Below, one piece after another: positions 26,528 through 35,901 of a stretch of 64,000 bases of DNA. Below the pieces are notes generated by a model. The model was not told the DNA's origin and ran no database searches. It saw only the letters and a list, made by a program, of their open reading frames with translations. Positions within the stretch are counted from its first letter, which is position 1, and each line of letters starts with the position of its first letter. Location of the stretch: positions 310,001-374,000 of the forward strand of contig CANLUY010000001.1 in NCBI GenBank assembly GCA_947494435.1. The letters are read 5' to 3'. This DNA comes from an uncultured Litoreibacter sp. GTDB taxonomy: Bacteria; Pseudomonadota; Alphaproteobacteria; Rhodobacterales; Rhodobacteraceae. Made by a program: the position numbers and the translations under genes.

Positions 26528-27508
26528 TCAGGCCCATGGGTCGAGAATGATTTTTGGTGTGGCAACGCTGCCTGCGTAGAGCTGTTGGAAGGCGATGTTT
26601 CCCTCGCTCAGCGGTCGGGTTTCGGTCCAGTCGAGCGCGCCCAGTCGGCCATCAAAGATGGCCTGCGCGGTGTCACGGAAATCTTGTGCGGTGTAGGCAT
26701 AGGTGCCGATGAAGGTGATTTCCTGCAAAGTCATGCGCCGGATATCCAAGCCGCCAGTGTCTTCGCCAAGCCCGATATGGGCAATGACGCCTCCGGGCGT
26801 GGCCAGCGCCGAAGCTGTCGCGCGGGTCGTTGCGTAACCAACGGCATCAATGACAATGGGGCAATGGACATCAGATGAGGCAACTGCTGTCTGACCGCAG
26901 CGGCTGATCAGAAAAGCCCGCCTGTCATCGTTTGGCTCAACAATGGTGATGTCATCCACGCCCATCGCTTTCAGGGCCAACGCAGCAGCCAAGCCAATCG
27001 CTCCACCACCTAGGATCACCGCACGCCGGTCAGCAGCGGGATGCAAGGCGTCCAACGTCAAACGGGCGGCGTGCCAGCTGACAGCCAACGGTTCGGCCAA
27101 GGCGGCTTTTTGGAACGGAACATCATCGGGCACCGTGACCAGATTGACCTCCGGCATCGCGACATATTGCGCAAACGCGCCTTCGCGAGGCGGCATTGAG
27201 ATAATCTGACGATCCGGGCACAAGTTCTCGCGCGCCGAGGTGCAGGCGGGGCATGTGCCGCAGGTCACCAGTGGGTTGACGGTGACACGGTCGCCGTCAC
27301 GTGGGCCACCGACAATCGTGCCTGCCGCTTCGTGACCCAAGATCAAGGGAGCGGGACGGCGATTGTCGTGGCCGAGATAGGCGTGCATGTCGGAGCCGCA
27401 AATGCCCACGGCCTCCACCTTGATCAGGTGATAGCCGTCTGGCGCGACCGGATCGGCAGCATCCTCGAATGTCAGCGTTTTGACGCCTTGATAAACCAGT
27501 GCCTTCAT
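26528..27508 (-). CDS. Zinc-dependent alcohol dehydrogenase (HpsO/HpsP-type role likely)
   Basis: A 326-residue medium-chain dehydrogenase. The catalytic zinc site is GICGSDMHAYLG (Cys near 37) with GHEAAG near 60. The structural zinc lobe is CGTCPACTSARENLC near 88-102, and the cofactor fold is AVILGGGAIGLAAALALKAMG. It lies between the SDR gene (four-base overlap) and comD in the sulfopropanediol operon. In Cupriavidus, two further dehydrogenases beside HpsN interconvert the enantiomers of dihydroxypropanesulfonate; this protein and the SDR are the obvious candidates here. I do not assign which letter belongs to which. Confidence 0.8.
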   Translation of the reverse strand: MKALVYQGVKTLTFEDAADPVAPDGYHLIKVEAVGICGSDMHAYLGHDNRRPAPLILGHEAAGTIVGGPRDGDRVTVNPLVTCGTCPACTSARENLCPDRQIISMPPREGAFAQYVAMPEVNLVTVPDDVPFQKAALAEPLAVSWHAARLTLDALHPAADRRAVILGGGAIGLAAALALKAMGVDDITIVEPNDDRRAFLISRCGQTAVASSDVHCPIVIDAVGYATTRATASALATPGGVIAHIGLGEDTGGLDIRRMTLQEITFIGTYAYTAQDFRDTAQAIFDGRLGALDWTETRPLSEGNIAFQQLYAGSVATPKIILDPWA

Positions 27509-28266
27509 TTCGCGGTGAACCCCCCGTCAACCATCAGTACCTGTCCCGTGACATAGCGTGACGCGTCCGAGCAGAGAAACAGCAAGGGCCCATCCATATC
27601 TTCCAAAGTACCGTTGCGCCCTGCGCAGGTTTGCGCGGCATTGCGCGCCGCGCGATCCGCATCAGAGAAGACGGCCTGCGTTAGTTCCGTCGGGAAGAAA
27701 CCCGGCCCGATCGCGTTGGCGGTGATGCCGTCTTTCGACCACGCCTCCGCCATTGCGCGGGTGAGTTGCGCGATGCCCGCTTTGGTTGCGCCGTAGGCGA
27801 TGCCGCCCGGAAAGGCGCGATAGGTCTGCAAGGAGGCGAAATTGACGATCCGCCCCCAGCCCTTGTCTTTCATCGCAGGCACCAGCGCTTGGCTAAGAAA
27901 GAACGGCGCAGAGAGGTTCAGCGCGAGCGTCGCATCCCAACCTTCATCCGTCACGTCATCCGCCGCTTCGCGTGTGTTGACGCCAGCCGCATGCACGATG
28001 ATGTCAGGTGCACCGAAAGGGGCTGAGACAGCAGTTTTCAACGCCTCCACCTTTGCCCTGTCAGTCACGTCCGCCACAACGCTGGCCGCATGCTCGCCGA
28101 TCTCATCTTTTAGCGTGTCCAACGCATCCTGCCTGCGCGCCACGCCAACAACCTTTGCGCCCGCGGCAGCCAAGCCCACAGCCGCACGCCGCCCAAGACC
28201 GGAGCTTGCGCCTGTGACGCAAGCCACCCGTCCCGTCAGGTCAAAGAGGGCCCGTGGATCACTCAT
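27505..28266 (-). CDS. Short-chain dehydrogenase/reductase (HpsO/HpsP-type role likely)
   Basis: A 253-residue SDR. The cofactor motif TGASSGLG lies at residues 18-25, NAG-like VHAAGVN near 90, the catalytic Ser in VNFASLQTYRAF, and Tyr/Lys in AYGATKAGIAQLTRAMA. The start MSDPRALFDL is used; it overlaps the hpsN stop by eight bases. Downstream it overlaps the zinc dehydrogenase gene by four bases. The close packing with hpsN supports a role in oxidising or racemising 2,3-dihydroxypropane-1-sulfonate. Without biochemical data it is simply an operon SDR. Confidence 0.82.
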   Translation of the reverse strand: MSDPRALFDLTGRVACVTGASSGLGRRAAVGLAAAGAKVVGVARRQDALDTLKDEIGEHAASVVADVTDRAKVEALKTAVSAPFGAPDIIVHAAGVNTREAADDVTDEGWDATLALNLSAPFFLSQALVPAMKDKGWGRIVNFASLQTYRAFPGGIAYGATKAGIAQLTRAMAEAWSKDGITANAIGPGFFPTELTQAVFSDADRAARNAAQTCAGRNGTLEDMDGPLLFLCSDASRYVTGQVLMVDGGFTAK

Positions 28267-29566
28267 CAGCCGATAGATCGAAGTTTTCGCCCGGGAAGTA
28301 TTTCGCCAAGCGGACATCTGCGGCGCGTGCGTGGCCTTCCATTCCTTCGAGGCGGGAAATGCGCGCAGTCGCTTCCGCAACAGCCTTTGAGCCTTCCTGT
28401 GTGGCGCGCTGCCATGTGACGATCTTCATGTATTTATGCACGCTCAAGCCACCTGTGTAGCTGGCTGCACCAGAGGTCGGCAGCACGTGGTTTGTGCCAG
28501 TGGCCTTGTCGCCATAAGACACGGTGGTTTCTTCCCCCAAAAACAGCGAGCCGTAACAGGTCAGGCGTTGCAACCACCAATCAAGGTCTTCGGCCTGAAC
28601 GGTCAGGTGTTCGGGCGCATATTCATCAGAGCATGCGGCCATGTCTTCACGATCCGCGCAGACGATGACTTCAGCGTAATCCCGCCACGCAGCGAAGGCG
28701 TTTTCGCGGTTCACATCCGGCAGATCATCGATCAGACCGGGGACCATCTCCATCACTTTTTCAGCCAGATCGCGATCATCTGTGACAAGCCAGACCGGCG
28801 AGTTATAGCCATGCTCCGCTTGAGAGACCAGATCGGTCGCAACGATATGCGCATCCGCCGTTTTGTCGGCAAGGATCAGGCTGTCGGTCGGTCCTGCAAT
28901 CATGTCGATGCCGACGCGACCAAAGAGGATGCGCTTGGCTTCCGCCACAAACTGGTTGCCGGGCCCGACGAGGATGTTGGCTTTCGGCAAACCGAACAGG
29001 CCAAAGGTCATTGCAGCAACGCCCTGAACGCCGCCCAAGGCCAAGATCTTGTCTGCGCCACAGATATGGGCCGCATAGACGATGGCCGGGGCAATGCCGA
29101 CACCCGGACGCGGCGGGGAACATGCTGTGATGTGTCCGCAACCTGCAACTTTTGCGGTCGTCACGGTCATGATCGCGCTTGCGACGTGGCTGTAGCGACC
29201 ACCGGGCGCGTAACACCCTGCCGCGTCAACCGGAATCGCTTTCTGACCGGCAACGAAGCCCGGCTCTATTTCCATCTCTACATCTGAGACTGTGGATTTC
29301 TGCAGCTCTGCAAAGCGTTTGACATTGTCATGTGCAAACTGAATGTCCTTTTTCAGTTTCTCAGGCACAAGAGCGCATGCAGCTTCGATCTCTTCTGCGG
29401 TGAGCAACACGTTCCCTTCGTATTGATCGAATTTCGCAGCGTATTCCAACGCCTTCGCGTCGCCGCCCTCTTCAATGTCGTTGAGGATTTTAACAACTGT
29501 GTCGTGGACCTGCGACGCGTCCGATTTTGCTGTCAGCGTTGCTTTCTTCAAATATTCACGAGCCAT
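28259..29566 (-). CDS. hpsN: Sulfopropanediol 3-dehydrogenase (histidinol dehydrogenase homologue)
   Basis: A 435-residue member of the histidinol dehydrogenase family. Metal-site elements are visible: LVSQAEHGYNSPVWL near 246-260, DEYAPEHL near 313-320 and GGLSVHKYMK near 376. NAD-region landmarks include CYAPGGRYSHVASAIM, GGVQGVAAMTFGLFGLPKANI and GPGNQFVAEAKR. True HisD has GPSE-type and SGLSV-type variants in a his operon; here the gene heads an operon with comDE and dehydrogenases. That context points to HpsN, which oxidises (R)-2,3-dihydroxypropane-1-sulfonate twice to sulfolactate. Two LacI-type operators lie in the promoter region. Confidence 0.83.
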   Translation of the reverse strand: MAREYLKKATLTAKSDASQVHDTVVKILNDIEEGGDAKALEYAAKFDQYEGNVLLTAEEIEAACALVPEKLKKDIQFAHDNVKRFAELQKSTVSDVEMEIEPGFVAGQKAIPVDAAGCYAPGGRYSHVASAIMTVTTAKVAGCGHITACSPPRPGVGIAPAIVYAAHICGADKILALGGVQGVAAMTFGLFGLPKANILVGPGNQFVAEAKRILFGRVGIDMIAGPTDSLILADKTADAHIVATDLVSQAEHGYNSPVWLVTDDRDLAEKVMEMVPGLIDDLPDVNRENAFAAWRDYAEVIVCADREDMAACSDEYAPEHLTVQAEDLDWWLQRLTCYGSLFLGEETTVSYGDKATGTNHVLPTSGAASYTGGLSVHKYMKIVTWQRATQEGSKAVAEATARISRLEGMEGHARAADVRLAKYFPGENFDLSADE

Positions 29567-29639
29567 TGAACGAGATCCTATCTTTTCAGCCTTGTGACGG
29601 AGTGCTGACTATAAATCACACTCCGCGATTCCCTACTGA

Positions 29640-29653
29640 TGTAAGCGCTTACA
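29640..29653. promoter_or_regulatory. LacI-family operator 1 (TGTAAGCGCTTACA)
   Basis: A perfect 14-bp palindrome with the central CGCT/AGCG core typical of LacI/GalR proteins. It lies between hpsN (start 29566) and the divergent LacI gene (start 29729). Confidence 0.82.
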
Positions 29654-29661
29654 ATTTTTTA

Positions 29662-29675
29662 TGCAAGCGCTTACA
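29662..29675. promoter_or_regulatory. LacI-family operator 2 (TGCAAGCGCTTACA)
   Basis: A near-identical palindrome with one changed base in the left arm, centred 22 bp from operator 1. That is two helical turns, so two repressor dimers could sit on the same face and cooperate. Both sites are placed to control the divergent hpsN operon and lacI-type gene. Confidence 0.8.
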
Positions 29676-29728
29676 TTTCCAAGAGTCCCTGCTATCCTGA
29701 AACTAGATTTCATGAATGAGGCAACCGC

Positions 29729-30754
29729 ATGAAGAAAGACCGCACGGTTCCAACATTGGAGGATGTAGCCAAGGCTGCAGGTGTGTCGACAGCCACGGTT
29801 TCGCGATGCCTAAACACGCCTGACCGCGTGGTGAAGGAGACCCGAAAGCGGGTCACTGACGCTGTTGAAGCCCTTGGATATACACCGAATTTTGGGGCCC
29901 GCATGATGGCCGCCAAGCGCACACATACGATTGGTGCGATTATTCCAACTATGGAGAATGCCATCTTCGCGCGCGGTCTTCAGGCTTTTCAGGAGGAACT
30001 TCATCGACGGGGGTACACCTTGATCGTCGCAAGCTCGGCCTATCAACCCAAACTGGAAAAAGAACAGATTCGTACTTTAGTCGCACGTGGAGCTGACGGA
30101 ATACTCCTCATCGGTCATGAGCGGGATCCCGACATCTACTCCTACCTTGAGACACAAAACGTGCCCGTGCTCGTCGCTTGGACATATTCCACGGAGAAGC
30201 CTCAAATCTCTGTTGGTTTCGACAACAGGTTGTCCATGCGCGCGCTTGCCGAAGAGGTCATTCGTCAAGGCCATAGACAGATCGGTGTTATATCAGGCGA
30301 AAGTGCAGGAAATGATAGAGTGAGCCAGCGGCTTGCTGGCATTCAAGACGCTTTGAATATGAACGGTCTCTCCACTGACAAACTACGGGTCATTGAAACA
30401 TCATACGGGATTGATGAAGGCGCCGCAGCCTTTGACAAACTGATGGACGCAGATCAGCAGCCGACAGCGATCATCTGCGGCAATGATGTTCTGGCTGTAG
30501 GTGCTATTCATCGTGCACAAGCGAGAGGGTTTCGCGTACCTGAAGACATTTCAATCACTGGATTTGACGATATCGAACTGGCCAAACTCGTGCGCCCCGC
30601 GTTGACGACCGTTCATGTCCCCCATCATCAAATGGGCCTGAAAGCCGCTGTTACGCTTGCTGACATGGTTGAAAACAAAGGTAGTCAGTCGTCTTATGAA
30701 ATTGAAACCTCACTTGCCGTAAGGGACAGTCTAGGCCCTCCGACGCAAACCTAG
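29729..30754 (+). CDS. LacI-family transcriptional regulator
   Basis: A 341-residue repressor. The helix-turn-helix TLEDVAKAAGVSTATVSRCLN spans residues 9-29, with the hinge helix and the signature NFGARMMAAKRTHTIGAIIP following. The periplasmic-binding-protein-like effector domain runs from about 63 to 335 and contains ADGILLIGHERDP and ISITGFDDIELAKLVRPALTTVH. It is divergent from hpsN and faces two LacI operators in the shared promoter, so control of the sulfonate operon is strongly suggested. The effector could be dihydroxypropanesulfonate or an intermediate; this is inference. Confidence 0.9.
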   Translation: MKKDRTVPTLEDVAKAAGVSTATVSRCLNTPDRVVKETRKRVTDAVEALGYTPNFGARMMAAKRTHTIGAIIPTMENAIFARGLQAFQEELHRRGYTLIVASSAYQPKLEKEQIRTLVARGADGILLIGHERDPDIYSYLETQNVPVLVAWTYSTEKPQISVGFDNRLSMRALAEEVIRQGHRQIGVISGESAGNDRVSQRLAGIQDALNMNGLSTDKLRVIETSYGIDEGAAAFDKLMDADQQPTAIICGNDVLAVGAIHRAQARGFRVPEDISITGFDDIELAKLVRPALTTVHVPHHQMGLKAAVTLADMVENKGSQSSYEIETSLAVRDSLGPPTQT

Positions 30755-30788
30755 TTTTAGCCAAGATAGCAGGCGGGGGACGAACGCT

Positions 30789-31202
30789 TCATCGTGGACA
30801 GAGCTTCGCAATTGCGTCGAATAATTCGGTCGGATCGGTCGGCTTTTTGAGGGTAATATCTGCGCCGAGCCCCTCTGACACACGCAGCAAGTTACCCATG
30901 CCGTGCCGATGGATTGCGCCAGAAATCGCGATAATCGGCATCTCTTGAAGCCAAGGGTCATTTCGCAAGCTCTGCGCGCCCCGCAACCACGTGATGAGAG
31001 AAATACCACCATCTGGAACAGGTGTTTTGCCTTGGTAGACAACGAGATCTGTGATCAACAAATCAAATTTCGTTTTTTCGAGTTGGGATCGTGCAGATGT
31101 CGCGGATGAGCAGATCGTAACTTTATGGTTTCGTCGTTGAAGCATCTCGGACAAAACTTCCGCGAACGGCTCGTCATCGTCCATCAAAAGAATATCAACC
31201 AA
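30789..31202 (-). CDS. Single-domain response regulator (receiver only)
   Basis: A 137-residue CheY-like receiver. Acidic residues DDD are at 8-10, the phospho-acceptor D52 is in FDLLITD, and the conserved Lys lies in ITLKKPTDP near the C-terminus. The loop after D52 is longer than usual (VVYQGKTPVPDGGISLITW), giving an expanded beta3-alpha3 region. The TTG at 31202 is taken as the start: GGAG lies six bases before it and the fold begins directly. No output domain is attached. The nearest kinase is the hybrid histidine kinase at 33022, separated by a binding-protein gene, so it may be a phosphate partner of that kinase. Confidence 0.78.
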   Translation of the reverse strand: MVDILLMDDDEPFAEVLSEMLQRRNHKVTICSSATSARSQLEKTKFDLLITDLVVYQGKTPVPDGGISLITWLRGAQSLRNDPWLQEMPIIAISGAIHRHGMGNLLRVSEGLGADITLKKPTDPTELFDAIAKLCPR

Positions 31203-31442
31203 AATCTTTCTCCATTCGAATGCCAACAGACCGGAGCGTCTTCTTGGCACGATCTAAATCTAGTAATATGGCAGCAAATACGCAGGACTTAATAAAATTA
31301 CTCAATGTGCTTGTTAGAGCCGTTTACGCCCCCGTGGCAAGGTCTCAAATTCTTAATAATCTAGCTATCAAACGTCTTACAAAATTCTTCAAACAAAACG
31401 ATAAATTTGGCGGATTTTCCGAGGTCGTTCCGAGGCCAAACT

Positions 31443-32915
31443 CTATAGATCACGCATGAATTTCTTTACGGTCTCAGGATAGACACTTCGCACCTTTGCC
31501 CACCTCTTCTGTTGACCTGAAATGCCCGCTTTGATCGTAATCAAAGACCATTCCTGAGCCGCTCTCTCAAGGGCAACTTTCGGGGATATCTCTTTGCTGT
31601 GAGCGGCTGAGAGCCAATTGTTCAAGCTCCCGAAATATTCGCTTTGGTTCGCAATATAAAGGTCAGGGATAGACCCTGTAAGGCTGTCGCGATGAACCTT
31701 CAGAAACTCATCTGAATAGACTTCCCGAATTTCCGGATCAGCGTAATGTTCATCACGGTACGGGTCAAAATATCCACCCGGTGCCCGTATCGCCATGGTC
31801 GAAATATCCGGCGCATTTGCGAAGAGTGAAAACAGATATGCCAGTTCAGGCTCAGGGCTTGATTGAACCACAACGTAATTCCACCCCCAATTGAAGTAGG
31901 GGGTTTGTAGAATTTCACCGTTGATCTCGCCACCTGGTGTTGGGCCGAATGCAAGCTTGTTGCGCATGTTTGAGCGGCTGCTGTTGAGGTACTTCTGCGT
32001 CCCACCCCACCCAATATTGCAATAGACGTCTCCACGACCGTATCTCTCCCAGTTTTGAAACAAGCCCTGCGTTTCAGCTTCTGGAACCAAGTATTGAGAC
32101 GCATCAATCATCTCGCTGAGCGCGGCAACACCTTCATCGGATGCAATCTGTGGTGTCATATCCAAAGAAAATGGCCAGACGCCCTTGGCGTGAAACCGGA
32201 CCCACCATTCCCATGCCAAGTAGCCAGACGTCCGGAATAGCGCGCCACCATATAAGCCATCATCAGGTCGATGGAAAAACGCTAGTTGGCGATCCAACTC
32301 CTGCCACGTCTGCGGGACGTCGAGTGCGGTTCCAGTCTGCTCCGAATATTTGCGCTGCTCTTCTGGACTGTTGAGGAGCTCCGCGTTGTAGAACATGACA
32401 TAAGTGTCGCCGTCCGTTTGGAACCCGTATATTTCATCATCATATTTGTCGCCGACGTCGTAGAGAATGCCACTACGCAGGCCACTCGGTTCATGAATGC
32501 GCGCGAACTCGGACAGCGGCAAAAGCACGCCAGCCGCGACCAAATCTGGCATGCCGAAGGTCGCAGGCAAAGCGACATCGTATTTCTTCTGCCCTGCGAA
32601 AGAGTTGAGGATGAGATGCGTGTTGATTTCCTCTAGTGCGATTTGAGTAGGCTCAACGGCAATCCCCGTCTCACGGCTGAACAGCGAAATTACTGGTGTG
32701 ACGTTGTCTTGTGATCCTTCCGGAATCAGCATTTGCAGGGTCACGGAACGCCCCGCAGCGAGCCTTCTGGCTTCCGCTATAACCTCTGAACTCAGGCTCT
32801 CAAGCGTCATACCGTGGGTTGCGTTGGGCACATGTGAGGCAATCGCCAGGCCGGCAGCCCCGCCCAAAAGATCGCGACGTGAAATTGATAAATGTCTCTT
32901 AGAATAAAGCGACAA
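31443..32915 (-). CDS. Extracellular solute-binding protein family 1, Tat-exported, no cognate permeases
   Basis: A 490-residue binding protein of the sugar-type class. The N-terminus is a twin-arginine signal, SISRRDLLGGAAGLAIASHV. The mature region includes TLQMLIPEGSQDNVTPVISLF and FSRETGIAVEPTQI, the typical receptor opening. The start is a TTG preceded by AGGG. No permease or ATPase gene accompanies it. It is instead divergent from a hybrid histidine kinase and followed by a receiver gene, so it may present a ligand to the kinase rather than feed a transporter. The ligand is unknown. Confidence 0.8.
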   Translation of the reverse strand: MSLYSKRHLSISRRDLLGGAAGLAIASHVPNATHGMTLESLSSEVIAEARRLAAGRSVTLQMLIPEGSQDNVTPVISLFSRETGIAVEPTQIALEEINTHLILNSFAGQKKYDVALPATFGMPDLVAAGVLLPLSEFARIHEPSGLRSGILYDVGDKYDDEIYGFQTDGDTYVMFYNAELLNSPEEQRKYSEQTGTALDVPQTWQELDRQLAFFHRPDDGLYGGALFRTSGYLAWEWWVRFHAKGVWPFSLDMTPQIASDEGVAALSEMIDASQYLVPEAETQGLFQNWERYGRGDVYCNIGWGGTQKYLNSSRSNMRNKLAFGPTPGGEINGEILQTPYFNWGWNYVVVQSSPEPELAYLFSLFANAPDISTMAIRAPGGYFDPYRDEHYADPEIREVYSDEFLKVHRDSLTGSIPDLYIANQSEYFGSLNNWLSAAHSKEISPKVALERAAQEWSLITIKAGISGQQKRWAKVRSVYPETVKKFMRDL

Positions 32916-33021
32916 ATCAAAACCCTATCTATTAGACTAAAATAAAAATTGCGTGTTATGAACAGTAGCACGAAAAGTTTTAATAGAAACTCTCATAGAT
33001 TTTTTCCATTCGGAGACGCAT

Positions 33022-35877
33022 TTGTCTGAGCACTGGTTCGGCCTATCCAACATTGCAGGACGTCTCAGAGCAGTGCTTTTGACTGTTGCCGTATTGGTTC
33101 TTGCCCAACCCGTCTTCATATACTTCGCGACAAATAGAATTGCGGCTGAGCAACAAGAAGTAACAGACAAGCTCACCGGAACCGTCGTTCAAACGACGCG
33201 CTTGAACAAAGAACTCGACCGCGTCGCGACTGAAAGCCGGGCTTTACGGTTCCAAGAAAACGTCGAGGAACTCAATGAGATCTCGCGCGCACTCACAGAA
33301 AGCATAGATGGTCTTATCTCTGAATTCGCAGGCGTTGATGAAGACGTATTCTCAAATGCAAATAATGAGCTGCTGATCAACGGCCTCAAGGATTACAAGG
33401 CGCTCATTGAAAGCGAAACTGAAGCGAATGCAGACAGATTGTCGACAGAAGAAAACCTTGCCCAGAGAATTCTTGAAACCAGAACCGTTTCGACGGACAT
33501 GCAGGCGGTTATCGGCAACGAATTGGCAAATACCCAAATCTTGCTAAACAGACAGCTTGCGGAGGCCGGTCAGCAGACGAACCAAATTGATGTCGCCAAA
33601 AGGCAAGCCACACTCAGCCGCTTGATTACCCTGAATACGATTGCCGAAACCGTGACTGCAAAACGGTTCTCAGTGGTCGCAATCGAGCGAGTCTCAGCCT
33701 CCCAACGTCGATTGATGGCTCAGTCTCGGACGCAACTTCTCATGCGGAACTTAGCAACACAGATTGCGAAACTTCCAGAAGGACGAACACGCAGGGATCT
33801 AGCGAGCACCGCGATCAGGCTGAATGAACTCCAATTCGGACAGAGCGGGATCTATGAGCTGTTCGAGGCCCGCGATCTGGCCGCAGTCAATGCACAAAAC
33901 ATTGTCAGTGATAGGCAGGCGCTTACAACAAGCCTGTTGAGCACCACTCAAAACCTTGTAGAAGACCTTCAACGTGATGTCGTGACCGCAAGCAATGCAG
34001 CGACAAACCTTCTGACGCGAACGAGATTATATTTGGTTGCGACCAGTGCCTTGGCAGCCATTTTAATCATGGCCGCAATCATGTTTGTGGTCGAAAGACA
34101 ATTCAATCGTCGCATATCAAAACTCACACGCCGCGTCCTTGCGATTGCGGATGGTGACGATGATGTGGGTGCAGCTGTTGCCGGCAATGATGAGTTAAGC
34201 GCAATGAATGATGCATTGGCGATCTTCAAACAGAACGCGGCAGAACTGCGGGACGCAAACCAAACGCTTGCAACGAAAAACACCCAGATCCGGCAAATCA
34301 GCGGCCGACTTCAAACCATTCTCGATACGACGTCCAGCGGTATTATTGCGTTCGACGACGTTGGCCAAATTATCTTGGTCAACAAGCCTGCACGCCATTT
34401 CATTGGGGGCATCTCCGACGCCGCTCCCTTTGAGCGGCCAAGGGATTTGAAGTTTCTGAACCGTGAAGACCTGTCGCCTCTGGATGAATCCTCCGATCCA
34501 ATCAACCGCGTGATCGCAGGGCAGAACTTGAACAACGAAATAGCACTGATGGAGCGAGCCGGTGGTGGAGATGGTCGGTATGTTCGGATCACCAGCAACC
34601 GTGTAGACACAACAGACTCCGTCGTTCGCGCTGTTATGGCTATTGATGACGTCTCCGTCGCAGAGCAGAACCGTCAACAGATCGAACGCGCCAGCAGGCT
34701 TGATGCACTGGGGCAACTCACGGGCGGCATCGCACATGACTTCAACAACTTGCTCGCCACCATTCAATACGCAGTCCAACTCTCAGCGGACTCGTCCGAC
34801 ACCAAGACGCGCGACCGCTTTACCAAAATCGCACTTGAATCCGTTGATCGGGGCAGCAACCTCAGCAATCGGCTTCTTTCATTCGCCAAGCGACAGCCGG
34901 GCATTTCAAAGTCACTTTTGATTGAAAAAGTAATAGAGGATTTCCACAGCCTCATTGGCCCAACGCTCGAGAAATTCATCACGATCAAGTTCACAATCGA
35001 AGAGCCAGGGATGAGCGTCTTTTGTGATGGCGCACAATTGGAAAATGCATTGCTTAACCTCGTTTTGAATGCGCGCGACGCGATTTTGCGAAGCGGGTCT
35101 GGCAATGAAATCTCTATCGCTGTCCGCGGCGTTGCAGAAATCAGTGCAATCACGGCTGACGCCGAACCCGACCGATATCTGACGGACAGCTTGGCTGCTG
35201 AATTGCAACGACAAGCCGACCAACATCAAGACAGTGCTTATCGCTTTATCGAATTCTCGGTCACAGATAATGGTCCGGGCATGAATGACGAGGTAAAGCG
35301 GCGCGCACTTGACCCCTTCTTCACGACCAAATCGACCAATTCCGGCACTGGGCTAGGTTTGTCGATGGTCTATGGGTTTGTCCAACAATCCGGCGGGGAG
35401 CTTCGCATCTATTCAGAGGTTGGACATGGCACCACGATGCGGCTTTTGCTTCCACGCGGCTCGACAGCGGACACGCGTGAGGAACCAATCACGCGCGCCC
35501 TGCCCCGCGTTGGTGGTGGCCAGACCATTCTCATAATCGACGACGAACCGCATCTGCTCGAGGCGATGCAAGTGCTTGTCGACAGCCTTGGCTATAAGAC
35601 CGAAGTTGCGCAATCCGCTCAAATAGCTTTGGACCGCGTCGATGACGGACTAGCCTTCGACCTTCTGCTCACGGACATTGTTATGCCCGGTGGTATCGGC
35701 GGATTTGATCTGGCTGAACAAATCAGAAAACGAAGACCGGATGTGCCTGTTATCTATATGTCCGGATATGCGGCCTACTCGCAAAACGAGATGGGCGCTG
35801 TCGTCGCTCCCCTTCTGCAGAAGCCTTGCGCCCCCAAGGACCTCGCCGAGCACCTCAGCAAGGCCTTTCCGTCTTGA
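33022..35877 (+). CDS. Hybrid sensor histidine kinase (HAMP-PAS-HisKA-HATPase-receiver)
   Basis: A 951-residue membrane kinase with a TTG start and GGAG upstream. Residues 15-36 form TM1 (VLLTVAVLVLAQPVFIYF). A helical periplasmic sensor of about 300 residues follows, then TM2 near 336-357 (LVATSALAAILIMAAIMFVV), HAMP near 358-410 and PAS near 425-540. The phospho-acceptor is H572 in GGIAHDFNNLLAT, and the ATPase domain shows VLNARDAI, DNGPGM and GTGLGLSMVYGF. A C-terminal receiver has D885 in LLTDIVMPGG. The all-helical sensor resembles TorS-type domains that read periplasmic binding proteins, and such a protein is encoded divergently next to it. Confidence 0.88.
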   Translation: MSEHWFGLSNIAGRLRAVLLTVAVLVLAQPVFIYFATNRIAAEQQEVTDKLTGTVVQTTRLNKELDRVATESRALRFQENVEELNEISRALTESIDGLISEFAGVDEDVFSNANNELLINGLKDYKALIESETEANADRLSTEENLAQRILETRTVSTDMQAVIGNELANTQILLNRQLAEAGQQTNQIDVAKRQATLSRLITLNTIAETVTAKRFSVVAIERVSASQRRLMAQSRTQLLMRNLATQIAKLPEGRTRRDLASTAIRLNELQFGQSGIYELFEARDLAAVNAQNIVSDRQALTTSLLSTTQNLVEDLQRDVVTASNAATNLLTRTRLYLVATSALAAILIMAAIMFVVERQFNRRISKLTRRVLAIADGDDDVGAAVAGNDELSAMNDALAIFKQNAAELRDANQTLATKNTQIRQISGRLQTILDTTSSGIIAFDDVGQIILVNKPARHFIGGISDAAPFERPRDLKFLNREDLSPLDESSDPINRVIAGQNLNNEIALMERAGGGDGRYVRITSNRVDTTDSVVRAVMAIDDVSVAEQNRQQIERASRLDALGQLTGGIAHDFNNLLATIQYAVQLSADSSDTKTRDRFTKIALESVDRGSNLSNRLLSFAKRQPGISKSLLIEKVIEDFHSLIGPTLEKFITIKFTIEEPGMSVFCDGAQLENALLNLVLNARDAILRSGSGNEISIAVRGVAEISAITADAEPDRYLTDSLAAELQRQADQHQDSAYRFIEFSVTDNGPGMNDEVKRRALDPFFTTKSTNSGTGLGLSMVYGFVQQSGGELRIYSEVGHGTTMRLLLPRGSTADTREEPITRALPRVGGGQTILIIDDEPHLLEAMQVLVDSLGYKTEVAQSAQIALDRVDDGLAFDLLLTDIVMPGGIGGFDLAEQIRKRRPDVPVIYMSGYAAYSQNEMGAVVAPLLQKPCAPKDLAEHLSKAFPS

Positions 35878-35901
35878 ACCGCAGACGACATCCACTTTAG
35901 C

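Noticed and set aside
28259-29566. True histidinol dehydrogenase (hisD) for histidine synthesis
   Set aside because: No his genes nearby; it heads an operon with comDE and dehydrogenases behind LacI operators, which fits HpsN.
29640-29675. CRISPR-like or tandem repeat
   Set aside because: Only two copies, each a palindrome of LacI operator type within a divergent promoter.
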